DNA from: Ochromonas danica
Lineage: Eukaryota; Sar; Chrysophyceae; Chromulinales; Chromulinaceae
DNA: 64,000 nucleotides
Direction: 5' to 3'
Assembly: GCA_015146655.1 (NCBI GenBank)
Contig: VKHL01000001.1
Location: 427,501 to 491,500, forward strand
Below, one piece after another: positions 1 through 12,195 of the stretch; positions within the stretch are counted from its first letter, which is position 1, and each line of letters opens with the position of its first letter. Both the position numbers and the translations under genes were made by a program. Below the pieces are notes generated by a model. The model saw only the letters and a list, made by a program, of their open reading frames with translations. It had not been told where the DNA came from and did no database searches.

Positions 1-46
1 CTCTTCTTTGTACAATTTCAAAAACCATTCAAAAACTCACTGTTCG

Positions 47-809
47 TTAGAAGCAGTCAAAAGGTTTGCTGGGTGTGTGATGTTGTAATCTGGATGAAAC
101 ACGTCGACCATCTGGAGAGAAGACATAGCCCATGGGCTCTTCTGCTTGACGCCGTGCAGAAGAAGACATTCTCTTCTTTGGTGTCGCTGCAGCTTTCTCT
201 TGGTGATGTGTACTTGCTTTAGTCTCTTCTTCTTCCTCCTCTTGTGCGTTATCCTCACTTGAAGAGTTCCTCCCCGCAGAGCCTCTTCTCTTATTATGCC
301 TACTACCACCACTGCTGCTGCTGTTCTCTTGGCCTTCGATCTTAACCTTAATACGATGTCTCACTATATAGATGTCAGAAAACAAGAATCACAGAGAGAC
401 TATTAACAAAAAAGAGAACAAGGAGAAGGAGGAGAAGGAGAAGAAGAAGGATGGAAGGTTGTAAGTGTGGTGGATGATGATGACATGCCTCACCTTCTTT
501 CTCAGCAACAACAGGCCAATAGTCAAGGTCATCAGAAGAAGACGAAGAAGAAGAGGTGGAAGAAGTTGACGACTTATGACCCATTGAGTCACTTCTCAAC
601 CTTCTCTTCTCCACCATAGAAGAGATATCATGGTGTGTGTTACTATTGTTATCATAGTGTTTGACAGGTGAGGCGAGGGTTGTATTGGCAATGAATTTGT
701 TGTTCACATCAATAAACAATGCGAAATACACAATCAAACCAATACCCAGAAGAAGAATTAAGCAAGAAACAACTTCTTCATATTCAACATAAATATAGAC
801 GCCACTCAT
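47..809 (-). CDS. hypothetical single-pass membrane protein with basic low-complexity tail
   Basis: I do not recognise this gene. Two exons fit: 494..809 and 47..363. The donor GTGAGG and an acceptor after a pyrimidine-poor ATATAG join in phase and give about 210 residues. The N-terminus (from about residue 12) has one strongly hydrophobic segment of about 22 residues, a likely membrane anchor. It is followed by a Ser-rich acidic stretch and, in exon 2, a Lys/Arg-rich and Glu-rich low-complexity region. No conserved domain is visible. The ATG at 807-809 begins MSGVYIYVEY and is the first in frame. The gene is divergent from the TLC-domain gene at 1040. The intron join is inferred from sequence only. 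Confidence 0.5.
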
Positions 810-1039
810 CTCTTTTGTTATTCCACTTGGTTTCTGGTTTCATTGTGATAGACTTTTCCCTCACTTGGGAAGGACCCTTTGCGCAATTGCATTTGCGCGG
901 GAGACGGTATAATGGTAAAATACGGTAAAAGCTGGTAAAACCTCCCCTTCTCTGGCCACTGACCTGAGAGGTTGTGCAATTTTGCATGACAAACAAAAAA
1001 CAAGGACGGAACAACAACGAGGAGATTCGATTGATACAA

Positions 1040-1941
1040 ATGGCGGCTGCTGCTACTGCTTCAAATTTAACTATTACCATTTTCTATGCAATCTTTTGTA
1101 TTGCCTTACATTTGATCATTCTCAGTTTTCTGTCTTGGCAAAAGAGAAATAATAATCATACGTATAATACCAATACTAATGCTAATGCTACTACTGCTAC
1201 TAACACCAATACTACTACTCATCTGAGTCATCGTAAGAAAGTTAATATTGCTAACCGTGTCGTTAGTGCTATTCATGCCTCTATTATGACATGTCTCACT
1301 ACTTACTATTGGTTCCAGCAAGAAACCTCCTTTTGGATTGGAGAGGAGAAAGTCTTCATTGCTGCTGAAGTCACACCCTTGCAAGCATTGGCTGTAGAGC
1401 TCATGTTGGGTTACCTCATTGTTGACACTTGTGTAGAATGGATTTATAATAAAGACTATCTCACTCTTGCTCATCATTTTGCTGGAATGATTTCTCATCT
1501 CATTACTCTACTTGAGAATGATGGTTCAGCAGGTGCTTACAGGTGAGCGAACATCTCCCATTCATTATCATCTTCTTCTATTGTCACCCTCACTTCTTGT
1601 ACAGTATGTTAATCTATCTAGCGGAAAGTTCTACACCTTTCTTACATAGTTCATGGATTTTGAAAGAAATGAAAGCAGATCAGAGCATTTTCTTTTATCT
1701 GGCTATTCTCTGTTTACTGTTGACTTTCTTTGTCTTCCGTGTCTTACTGAGTCCTTATATGCTTTACCATATGATTCTCCATTGGTTACCCACTGGCAAG
1801 GCATATATCTTCTACCTTAATGTTGGCCTAGTCACTATCTTCGTGGGATTGAACTATTACTGGTTTTACCTTCTTCTGCGTCTTCTTCCTATTCCTGGCT
1901 TGCAGTCCAAGAAACAGCGTCCAGGCAAGAAGATTGATTAA
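1040..1941 (+). CDS. TLC-domain (TRAM-LAG1-CLN8) membrane protein
   Basis: Predicted multi-pass membrane protein of the TLC family, whose members act in lipid synthesis, sensing or ER transport. Exons are 1040..1542 and 1605..1941; the intron is 62 bases with GTGAGC...ACAG. Visible hallmarks are an N-terminal TM segment, an Asn/Thr-rich loop of about 40 residues, a D-x-x-x-E-W pair, then LAHHFAGMISHLITL and, after the splice, ESSTPFLHSSWIL. The paired His and the E-x-S-T-P-F-L-H motif are typical of TLCD-like proteins. The Lag1 motif of ceramide synthases is not obvious, so a TLCD-type role is more likely. I chose the ATG at 1040; an in-frame ATG at 986 would add 18 hydrophilic residues. Confidence 0.75.
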
Positions 1942-2072
1942 TCAAAGGTGTATAACCTCAGCGAGAGTAGAGACAATTCGACAACTTGTTGCCAAAGCAA
2001 TGCCTATGTATGGCATGTATGATGATGGTAATTAGAATTATTGGTTTGTAAATAGGTCTAATGGGCAAATGA

Positions 2073-4899
2073 CTAGCTCGTTTGGATGCGACTGTTCTTA
2101 GGGCATTGTCTTGTCAAATGATTCATCCAAGCATCATCACTGTCTTCCACAATCGATAGACATAAAGGGCAATACATGAAGTTGTTCGGTGCTGGTACAC
2201 ACTTGGGACTCTTTCTCCATTCATTAAATTCATTTTTGCGGATAGCAAGGCCTGTGATGTCGCACGGCACATAGCTGTCCTTGGCATCACACTCGTCCAA
2301 CAAATGCTCCGGTAATCCTGCTATCTCTACAATTTGGGCGCAAGAAGGACAAGAGATTAGCAGTGGACAGTCTTTCCAATAATGAAGATCCAGGTCATTC
2401 TCTTGCCAAGACTTATTCTGCACTCCGCAGAACATGCAAGAAGTAAAATCTTGAGGATCGCCTCCCTCATCTTCTGGGTCACCACCAACTGCCTTACGAG
2501 GCGAATTAAGAGGATAGCCTTCCTTTTGTTGCTGCACTTTGTTAGAACTGGTTGGGACTTTTCCTCCAGGGTGATGGGTGGCGTGCTGATGAGCCATGTC
2601 AGTCCGTTTGCCCGATGGACTCTCTCCCAACTCCTTCGCTGATGCATTGGGCCGGCCAGCTGGCGCAGCTTTACCTTGTGCTGCTCCACCTTTCGCATTG
2701 GCCTCAAAGGCAGCTTCATATTCTTCTCGTTGGTTCTTTCGCAACAATGCAAGTGTGGATTCTAGAGGGGGTGTACCCACTTGAGCCTGAATCGCCACGA
2801 TGAGATCTTTGGCTGCATCTCGCACCTCCTTGTTACTGTGTGCAAATGCTTGAGCAACTTTGGGAAAGTTTAACAAAGGATCCAATTGAAGTCCCGAAGA
2901 GCTGCCGATGCCATAAGTACGAACAATATCCTCTAACACCTCGAGTCGAGCCGCCAAAGCTCTCCAACTCTTCTGCTTCGCAGCCAAAGGTTTCGTCAAT
3001 TGAAATGCAATAGCAAATGGTCCAACAACAGGGCTTGCGGCGAGCAAATCAATACCCTTTCTTGCTCCATCACGCAAACGAGCATTGCCATCTGCAAGCT
3101 TGTCTGCAAACTGAACTATAACTGCCTCAAAAGCAGGTGCCACGGCAGCTTTGGCTAACTTTAGCCTAGAGATTAAAGAAATACATTGCGCAAGACAACA
3201 ATAAAGACAGCATAAAATAACTCAAGGAGTTGGTACGTACTGTTTGGCAAACTTGAGCACGGCTTCGAGAAGGTTCAAAGAGCTGAAGACAACTTGTTGC
3301 ATCTTATCCTCCGCCCCCACCTTTAGAACAGCCGCCAAGGCAGGCAATGCAGAGGAAAGAGTTGCGGAATCAACTGCAATGTCAGTTTGAAGTAGCTGCA
3401 GCAGTTTGATCATGCAAGCTTCATGAACACCCCAATTTTTGCTGAAAAGACAGCGTGCACGATACTCGCCGAACAGCTTTGTTATTCCTCGGATCTCGCA
3501 GAATTCACGAGTTGGTGCAGTCAACATTTCCGGAGTAGGAAGATCCATGAAGCCAGGGATGCCTTCAAGAGGATGCTCTCCGGGTGGGAAGCGTTCTAGT
3601 GGCATCCCAGTCCCTCCCGCCCCATCTCCTCCATCGTCTACAGATGGGTCTTTATCATCATACGTCATCTGAGCTTTGGGGCGGATAGGTCTGTCCGCGT
3701 CATCATCCAAGGCATCAGAATAGTTGGCAGCACCCTTGAGTGGGGGGGAACTGCTCTCAAAGCCAGGATGCTCAACAGTTTCCACTTTAACAGCTTTCTT
3801 TCCACTACTATTGAAGCTTTCTAAACGGGCCATCGGGGCTTTGCCACCTTTCCCGCCAACAGGCAGGTCATCAATGTTCACGGCTCCACGTGGAGTGATC
3901 CTGACTTCAGGTTCGCCAACGGCTTCTTCTTCCTCTATCATCCGAGAAGGTTTTCTAGCTCCAATCTTCTCAGAAACTAATCTGACACCTGGTATATCAA
4001 TTGCACGAATTTTCTTTTCAATTTCCAAACGTAAGCCATCACACTCGTCTTTGATTTCCTTTGCAAGGTCGTAATCCTCTGCTGCCACAGCTTCAGATTT
4101 GGCCATATCCAATTGAGCCAGGCGCGATCCTAGTGATTTCAAATCTTGTTCAACAACTTTGATTTGTTTTGCCGTTATATAGTCCTCAGATGCGATGGCC
4201 TTTGCTTTGGCCTCAGCTAGTTGACGTAATTTGTTGGCAGTTTGTGGGTCGAGATTGATGTCCACTGTGAGATCACTGCAAGGATTCTTGTAGATTGGTT
4301 TATCTCCTCTAACTGCTGGACTGACACTTTTAGCATCATCTCTATCATCTGCACCAAGCAAGGAGAGAGCTACCACTCCAACTTGATTAAATGTGTTCAT
4401 TTTATTGACATGGTTTTCAAATATTAACAATTTGAGAAAACTCCCCATATTATCCACAAAAACAGTTTTGAGTTCACGTGCTTGATAATTTGACCTTTCA
4501 TTACTATCTAAAGATAAATATCCAAGACGTTTGAAAGTAGCGGAAGCATAAGTTGGCCCTCGCCCCACAAAGATCTCCACTTTACTTGAAATCTTATTCT
4601 GATGACTAAGAAGCTGAATCTGTGTGACACGCTCTTCACCATCCAAAAACTGGAAACCAAGTTCTTGCGGATAAGAGCAAAACCGAACAGATTGCCAACC
4701 TTTGGTTGTTGGATGCACTTCATTGAGTTGCGAGGCAGGATAATCCGGATCTTCACTTGTAAAATGCACAACTTTGAATCTATTCGTTGTTGCAAAGCAT
4801 GCCATAAACATAAGATAACAAATAAACTAATCAACTAACTTATGAATATACAGTACATTGAAAAATTATCACTTACCTGATCTTAACTAAATTTGCCAT
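2073..4899 (-). CDS. CEP104: CEP104, ciliary-tip TOG-domain protein
   Basis: Ciliary tip protein that binds tubulin/EB1 and controls axoneme length. Three exons: 4877..4899, 3241..4779 and 2073..3165, all in phase, giving about 884 residues (human about 925). The 23-base first exon is required: it supplies MANLVKI, which splices onto RFKVVHFTSEDPDYPASQLN. The N-terminal jelly-roll domain (about 1-150) has the family motif KGWQSVRFCSYPQELGFQFL. It is followed by two UVR-like helical repeats (about 190-270), an acidic disordered linker, the TOG domain (about 400-640) and a C-terminal array of CxxC/HxxxC zinc fingers (about 764-880). It is divergent from the Tweety-like gene, with a shared 530-base upstream interval. 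Family assignment is strong; exon edges are by eye. Confidence 0.9.
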
Positions 4900-5429
4900 T
4901 TTTAGCGTTTCAATCAAGTCGAAAAAAAGGTAAAGGTTGTATCCAGAACTCCCAAGTATTCAATATGTTAAAAACCCTTGTTGTTAATTCAATTCACTCC
5001 AAGAAGAGTGGAAAAGATAGAAAGTTCTTCCAATATAGAATAGTAGATTACTAATCTAATCTATTCTAGATGATGATTTTGCTCATCCCCAACCCCCAAC
5101 AAGCAGACAAGAGGTTATGCCTGCGTGGCCAAAACCAAAACCGCTTTTCAAATTGGGTTTAACTTAACATTCTCTTGCGTGGTGCCAACAATGGTGCGGG
5201 TTGTGTAAGTGATCCAACGGATCCAACCCGCGGCTCCTCGGGTCTGGGAGATCATCCATTGATCTCTTCCTTCCCCTCGCGACCGTTCAACTCTTCATCA
5301 TCGCCACCATCATCATCAACATTTACATTTCCTTCCCTGTGATATCTGTTAACTGTTTCTTACTTGTACTATCCTCCATTTCTTCCTGTTTTATTATTAT
5401 CCTCTAGAAAAGACTAAGACTTAATCATC
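4900..5429. other. divergent intergenic region CEP104 / Tweety-like
   Basis: 530 bases between two divergent start codons, presumably both promoters. It holds the TTAACTTAA element at 5159-5167, preceded by a CTTTTCAAAT tract, and pyrimidine-rich runs just before the Tweety-like start. No coding potential seen. Confidence 0.5.
5144..5168 (+). promoter_or_regulatory. candidate promoter element (TTTTCAAAT...TTAACTTAA)
   Basis: A TTTTCAAATTGGG tract is followed directly by TTTAACTTAAC. Nearly the same arrangement stands at 40476..40499 upstream of MCM3. Single TTAACTTAA (or its complement) copies occur in many other upstream intervals. A regulatory role is inferred from recurrence only. Confidence 0.35.
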
Positions 5430-6933
5430 ATGACCGCAGGTGTTGCCAATGATTCTTATTCACCAAGTTGGATTGTCCGTCAAAGTCATAATCTCCTCCA
5501 TCTTGACTCAAGCTTGAAAACTGCGGGAAACGAGTTTGATATCTTCTATGATAACTATTGGAATAGTTATACCCGTTCTTTACTTCCAATCCCTATCATT
5601 TGTGGTGCATTGGGATTAATTGCTTTAGTTGTATTTCAGGTGTCCTTGTGTTCTCGTATGTGCAACACAAACTGCCGTTGTCTTCCTGAAGTCTCTGATC
5701 CAAATGCACAATTAACTCGTTTTGATATCAACAGGATCATACGCTCTCGTTACCACTTCCTTCTTGGTACGTTTATCTTCTTTGCCTTCTTGGCAATTGT
5801 CGCAGATCAAGGATTCATCTATGGCGGTGTCTCCCTCTCATCAGCTGTTAATACTGGACAAAATAGTCTTGACTATATCCATGATCTCTTCGTTGATTTG
5901 ACCAATGAGGGTAATAGTCTCTATATCTATGGTGAGGATTTGGACCATAACTTGGACCAGGCTGCTGCTTCGTGTCCTGGAGCTACCGTTTTGCAGCAGT
6001 ATCTGCCAGGGTATTTTACCAGTGTTGATGACTTCTTGGGATATGTAGATCCTGTTCCTGGTCAATGTGATGATGCAGAAAGTGGTATGGATCGCTGGGG
6101 AATATATTATAAGAATTGCAGCATTTGGGTCATGTATGGAGTTGTCCTAGGCACCATAGCTGTCTATGCACTTGGTATAATTTGTCAAAATAAAGCTGTC
6201 ATGCAAGTGGGTGTTGCCTTCTCTGAAATAATAATTCTCATCTTCTTTATCTTGGTAGCGGTGGAGATGGTTATTGTGGTAAGTTTTGTCCTCTTTGTTT
6301 GTTGTCAAGTCAACGCTGATTTCTAGTCTTATTTTTTAGATGGGCTTAGGTGATTATTGTATGAGTCCAGTGCTTTATGTACAAAATCTTGTTCCTCGTA
6401 GTATCTTTGATGTTACTGCATATTACACAACTTGTGAAGGTTCTAACCCATTGGATTCCTCTCTTGATGATCTCCAAACATTTTCCACCAATTTTCAAAT
6501 TGGTCTTGATGCTGTCAACACCGCATGCCCTGACAATAGCTATGTTGAAGCATGTTTTCCTATCATGGATGAAATCAATGTTGTTTTAAATACTGCTGTT
6601 GGTCAGTCCGCGTGTCCGCCTACCCAGAGTGAGATTAATGATGTCTTGGAGACTGGCATTTGTGAGCAAGGTTTTCGAGGAATCTATTCTATTTGGTTAG
6701 GTCAATATCTGACTGCTTCGTTTTTGCTGGTCAGTACCATTCTAGCCACTCTGCTTTATCAATATTTTGGATGCCATTGGGATGATGCGGAGGAATTGCC
6801 CCACAATCAGAACAACGTTCTTTTCACCCAAGCTGAGGTGCCAAGTGCTCCTTCTGGTTATCCTCCAAGTGGTATCACCTACAATAACCCTCAAGAGAGC
6901 ATTTACGTTGATAACGTGAAGATTATCCCTTAA
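5430..6933 (+). CDS. Tweety-like five-TM protein
   Basis: Two exons, 5430..6278 and 6340..6933 (intron 61 bases), give 480 residues. Topology is that of the Tweety (TTYH) family: TM1 (about 50-72) and TM2 (about 112-132) with a short Cys-rich loop, a first extracellular domain, TM3 and TM4 (about 222-283), a second extracellular domain, and TM5 (about 400-425). Motifs shared with animal TTYH proteins are G-x-x-D-Y-C with Y-V-x-N after TM4, Y-Y-x-x-C before an N-P pair, G-I-C-E-x-G-F before TM5, and NPQES near the C-terminus. Animal TTYH proteins are surface or endosomal membrane proteins linked to volume-regulated anion currents and lipid handling; their exact function is debated. Function here is inferred. 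Confidence 0.7.
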
Positions 6934-7251
6934 TAAAGCCAGTTTTGCCTTTAGTTCACTTAGACTTAAGTCTACGTGCCGCATTGTATGCCCAGCCCTT
7001 GTACAAGTAAGTTGTAGAAGAGCTATATGATATTCGGATTTCCACGTTTATTATTATTATAGTAAAGACTAAATCGCTTGAGAAGAAATTTTAAATTAAA
7101 ACAGTAGCGAGACTCGCCTATTACAAACCTAACAGGGTTTCTAAATGACTAAGCTTGGAGCATTTGTGATAGAGTACTTATTTGTCATCGCAACTTCTCT
7201 TCCGAGTACATTCACTTGAGTGTTAGGTCCATATCCTTAACAAGATATAGA
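6934..7251. other. convergent intergenic region
   Basis: 318 bases between two converging stop codons (Tweety-like and the adaptor-like gene). It is AT-rich and presumably holds both 3' UTRs. Nothing else seen. Confidence 0.5.
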
Positions 7252-10200
7252 TCAACAAAGCAGCTCCTTTGCCGTTTCCATAAGAGCGTTCGATGCCGCA
7301 GGGTGTAAAGTGCGCAGTGTCACTCGCATTGCATTGGCTTGCACATTCATTTCAATCTTGGCTAGGCATCCTACATTAATCTTCTCGCCAGCAGGAGTAC
7401 GAGCGCCAGTCTTCAGAGAAGCAGCGCCATAGATCACATAATCAGAACTGTCCGGCAAGCCTTGCACGCGACAGAACTTCAATGTCTAATTTTTTTAAAA
7501 CATGCAATAAAACATGCAATAAAATCAAACGTTTTTGGCGGACAGGTAACAATGAGGACGTACCGATTGAAGTGCAGCTTGGATTTGGGAAGGCACAATA
7601 GGATAAGGCGGTTTGAGGACTTCTTGTCTTTCTTGCCCAGCCCCAACTAACTGACCCCAACGAGCGGAAAAATCATTTCCCTCCATGGGGATGGGCTCGT
7701 TAAATGAACTAACAGTGAGTGGAAGCTTGACGGTATTGTCTCTTGAACCCACTAGAGTATCCACATAGCGGATATTCAATAGAGGTCCAGGCGCTACGGG
7801 TTTCATGCACTCGCACATGATGGTTTGAGTGGCTTTCCCAAGACCAGAGATATTTTCATCCAAGGACGAAGCTTCCAAACGAAGCAGGCCAGCAGTGTCA
7901 CGAATGTCAATCTTCAACTTCGAGATGGACGCAGGACTTTGATTTGTGTACTGCAGACTGAGGCGGCATTGTGAACCGCGCACTTCAACACGAGCAGCAA
8001 CTTGCAAGGTGCCATCGTCATAGATTGGTCCACCATTCTGAGATAGTGCTGCTACCCACCAAGAATTATGTTGCGATAATTGAGCGGGAGAGAGAGGTGG
8101 TGCGACCTTCGCAGCAGGCGCCGCGGAGGCAGCAGGAGCGGAGAAAGCATCGGAGCCGAAGGGATCACCACCGAAAGTATCAGCTTTAGCAGAAGCAGAA
8201 GCAGACGAGGGGGTGGCAAACACAGACCGAAGAGAGGTTGGACGAGAACTACGATCACCAAAGGGATCGTCGCCGAAACCACTCCCACCACTGGGAGAAG
8301 GAGGTACCGGAGGTGCGCTGGGAGGTACAGGAGAATCGCTAATTTCAAGCCCAAGCAAATCCAACTCTTCTCCATATTGACCCGAAGTGTGGGCGTCATG
8401 ATCATCATCAGCAATTTCATGTAAGCCACGCTTACCAGTGGGGGCGACCTCTGTGGCAACAGGCTCCTCCACAACATCAAACGCTCCCTCTTGGGTCTCC
8501 AGCCGAATGTGCATCACACTCATGAATTTCTCAATGAAGTACTCAATAGCAGTGGCCAATCGCTGAGCTTCTTTTGTGCGAAAGATATACTCATATCGTC
8601 GACTGAAAGATGAATCTGCGAAGACGTTGACTAATAGAGCCAATTTACCATCGGGATTCATTATAGACCACTTGTAAAAGTCTGTGTAAACCCAAAAGTA
8701 CAACTCTCTTTCTCCCACATCCTTCACATTGGGATCAGGAATACAGACACTAACACCATTCGCAGACACTTTCAAAGCGGTAGAATAATCAGTGGATGGT
8801 AAAGACTGAAGAGGATCCAGCTTGGGCTTCACCTTAAACACCAATTCCTCATCAGGTAAAATTGCAACATCTTCATCAACGGCACGGGTTATAAGCTGGA
8901 GCCAACGTTGAACATTTTCTTGGCTTTCTGCACACAGAGTCCATTCACGCTCAGTGGTAACAATATCGAAACAATAGGGAGGAGTATCAGGATTGTCCGA
9001 TTTATTTGATCCTGGGCGAATGAACGTAGCCTTTGCCAAATCCACAATATTACGATGATTCTTCTCGGAGGTATACATGGGACTTTCGGTAAAGTCACTG
9101 TAGTAGACTAAAAAGTGTCCTTGAGAGGTCTTGTAAAGAACAAAGTAGCGCTTGATCCAGCTTTTGTTGTTTCCGACGCCCACTCCACCTTGCTTCAACA
9201 ACCATCCCTGGTGCATAACCACCTTGTGCCAATGTCTTTTGACATTCCTATTCTCGTTGGGAACCACCTTCGGCTCTTTGCTTGTGGACATCACGCCAGC
9301 TGCCAATGAAGCTCTGCGAGGAGCCATTTTGCCACCAGGACGAACAACCAGACCATCCTGATCAACCACTTCTGTTTGACCCTGAGGAGATTCGGGTGGA
9401 GGAACTTCACCCGAAAGTGTCTGAACAGAGACAATCGGACGCCCGTGGGTACTACCAAGCTTTACCAGCTGCGAGTTGCCGTTATTAACATGGTAACTAT
9501 TCCAGAAATACTCCATGGTGTGTTTCACATCCCGCACAAAGTGAACGCCAAAGTAGATTGAATCACCACTACTCTTCAGAGTCACTTCGATTCCACTATC
9601 ATTCACACGATATTTATCATTGTCAATAGCATTCCACTGCTCGATGTCGTCGAAAAAGAACTCCACGCGAACGTCGGAATGATCACCGCGAGGTTTAAAT
9701 ATCAATGCCTCGTCACTAATAAGCAAAACAGAATCTGATCGGTACTGATTTGCAACAGAGGCAGCACCACGAACATTGAGAAGTGGGAAAGTATTATGAC
9801 CTTCATAGATATGTTGCAAGGCAATAGCTAAGCGACGAGACTCGCCTTGAGGGCAAGGACGATAGCTTCCGCGATGTAGATCCAAAGCGGTATTACGCAT
9901 TTCATTCAAAGGAGGAAGCTTGCCGGTGGCCAAATGAGATAAGTTGGGGCGCTTGCGCTGGAAAGGTTTTGGTTTTGTTGCTCCAGCAAACATACCAACA
10001 TACATTGGAGCAGGATTCTTCACACTACGATTAGAATGAGCAGCAGCTGTAAGCCTTAATTTCAACTCTTGTTCAAATTCTACCGAATTGGAAAGTGTCA
10101 ATATGACATAGTTGTCTTCATCAGAAGCAATCAGCGTTAACTTCAGCTCAGAATTCGCATGATCCCAGGCAATCCCAGTAATCTAAACAGGCAATAATGT

Positions 10201-10555
10201 TTAAAAAATGTGATCAAGAATCGATTTAAGAAAAGCTTACTTGTTCATAGGAGAGCTCAAATTCGTTTTTCTTCGTTATCCCCACTTCTTCGATTAAATC
10301 CATCCCACTGCCTTTACAGACAACCGTGATGGGACGCTTAGCAAACTTACATTCTCCAAATCTACTGGTTAGATTCGATCCTGCTACGGTGTGTAAATCT
10401 GCCTTAAACGAGTGATCGAAATGCTGTAAATTTCTTTGGGCAATGGTGTTAGGCTCGTCCGTCTGGAAGATATAATTCTCTGATTAAAACCAATATTCCT
10501 TTCAACTTCTCAAGAAAGAGAGACTTACCAAAGGGGAAGATCCTTGATTTCCCAT
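7252..10555 (-). CDS. PH-domain protein with C-terminal AP-2 alpha-type appendage (putative clathrin adaptor)
   Basis: Four exons: 10529..10555, 10241..10462, 7564..10182 and 7252..7485, all phase 0, giving 1033 residues. A canonical PH domain lies at about 405-520 (HQGWLLKQ, SWIKRYFVLY, C-terminal ENVQRWLQLI helix). Regions at about 60-135, 205-315 and 535-640 look like further PH-type folds. The disordered linker (about 660-785) has a clathrin-box-like LLGLE (about 692-696), a Pro-rich run and two DPF motifs in FGDDPFGD and GGDPFGSDAF. The C-terminus (about 790-1033) aligns with the AP-2 alpha-adaptin ear: Ig-like part with WW and YTNQS, platform part with SARWGQL, KINVGCLAKIEMN and MRVTLRT. 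The adaptin trunk is absent. I infer a monomeric endocytic adaptor at PIP-rich membranes; no experimental analogue is known to me. Confidence 0.8.
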
Positions 10556-11061
10556 GTCAGCTTCAAGAAGACGTTAGCAGCTAATAAAACACCAACAGCC
10601 GCGGATGAGTTCCAAGATCCTCCCTCTTCTTTGGCCCAGCAGCAGCGGCGGCACCTGTACTGTAACAGTGCTGAGCTTGACCCCCCTTAACTTCACACCA
10701 CAACATTCCCACACACTGGGCCTCGGGATTCTTTGACATGTATCCGTCGTGGGAAGGAGAACCCAGAGAAGCTGTTGTAGGTGACAGACAAGAGATACAA
10801 TAACCTTAATTGTGTGGGAGACCAGTAAATGAGTTGCTGCCAAGACCAATCTTTCCACTGCTCTGCCATCCACCAATGAAAGGCATTTATTGTTTCACAC
10901 GCAAACTAATAATATCTTGTGAAGGGGTAGGCCGTAGAATGATTGCTTTGATGAAGACGGTTATTGGTGGCTATCATAATAGAAATAGAAAAGGCAAAAT
11001 ATATAACGAAAAAGTTGTTCTACATGTTACAAGCTAGAAAACATAAAAAATACAATAAACA
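10556..11061. other. intergenic region
   Basis: 506 bases between the start of the adaptor-like gene and the stop of the next minus-strand gene. It has a G+C-rich patch near the adaptor start. Short ORFs on both strands look random. No RNA gene or repeat seen. Confidence 0.45.
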
Positions 11062-12195
11062 CTAAAAAGACGTGTAAGCCATCATATTCAAATGCATAGC
11101 AGACACTAGATTTGATTCATCTAGGTGCATTACTCCCAAACCATCCAGTTGGAAAGAGTACAAATTCGTCGGGCCAGCAGCAATAACTGAATCGTGTGAA
11201 GGTCGATATACCACTCCACAATCAGACGGTTCTCTTTCAACCTCCTTCAAAATGTTTGAGACAGTTTGAGTTTCATCACAAGACAGTTCATCTGCTGTGC
11301 TCAAACCATCCGAAAAGCTCTGCAACAAATCAGCTTCGCTGTCACTAGATACAATGGATGAACCTTCGCAATAGCGGGCGCTGTCACCAACAGAGAAAAC
11401 AGAATCATTCACAACTGCAGGTAATGCACGAGGCGGTGGCATTAATACTGTCCCCATCATTCGATACTTGAAATTAAGAACGCATGTGCCATCTGATCGT
11501 ACACATATGGTTGAATGACCAAGCTGCATTGCAAAATCAGGCTTGCACTTCAGGTTGTTAGTCCACACTTCAGCAAAGCATGCGGTACTATTCTGAGTAT
11601 AACTCTTCTTGCCAGTTTTCAAGGACAAGTCATTGGGGACTTGATGATAAAAAACACAATCAGGACGATAATAAGTGTTCAGAAATTGGTACAAGACAGT
11701 AGAATCGCACGCATTCAAGACATTCCTAAAAATTGCTGGAAAACTGCGGCGGGGATCGCTCTTTAAAATTTTGGGAACAATAATGTGAGGAATAATCCGC
11801 CCATCTCCACGTTTATTAAAATATATTCCACCATCATGCCCCAAAGAGTTTTTCTCAAAGCGTGAACGCTTTCTGGGTCTGGAAGTTTTCGTGGCATGCT
11901 TCTTGTTCAGCAACTGAATCAGCTTCTCACTGAACACAGGAGCACGTCAGTTTTAATGAACATCTCAAGTGAGAGAGAATAGTTACTAACCTGTCACTGC
12001 TGCTCGAGGGTTGAGGAGGAATGTTGGTTAGGGAAGAACTACTGGTCAGTGAATTATCTTCAAAATCGACGAAAGGGTCGAAATCTATAAAGCCAATCAG
12101 AATATTTAGCAAAAAATAATCATCATTACCACAGTCACAAGCATATTCTTACCACCATAATCATTCACAAGAGTATCAAAATGGTCAACCTGCAT
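11062..12195 (-). CDS. hypothetical protein, basic NLS-like segment and possible NTF2-like region
   Basis: Not recognised by name. Three exons fit in phase: 12153..12195, 11991..12084 and 11062..11929, giving 334 residues starting MQVDHFDTLVNDYG. The N-terminus is acidic with a Ser-rich run. Around residue 60-70 a basic cluster (TSRPRKRSRFE) resembles a nuclear localisation signal. The middle (about 100-205: FRNVLNACDSTVLYQFLNTY, then alternating strands) has a pattern that could be an NTF2/SnoaL-like cone fold; this is weak inference. The C-terminal third is acidic and Ser-rich. Such proteins in stramenopiles are often transcription-related, but I cannot show that here. Confidence 0.55.
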
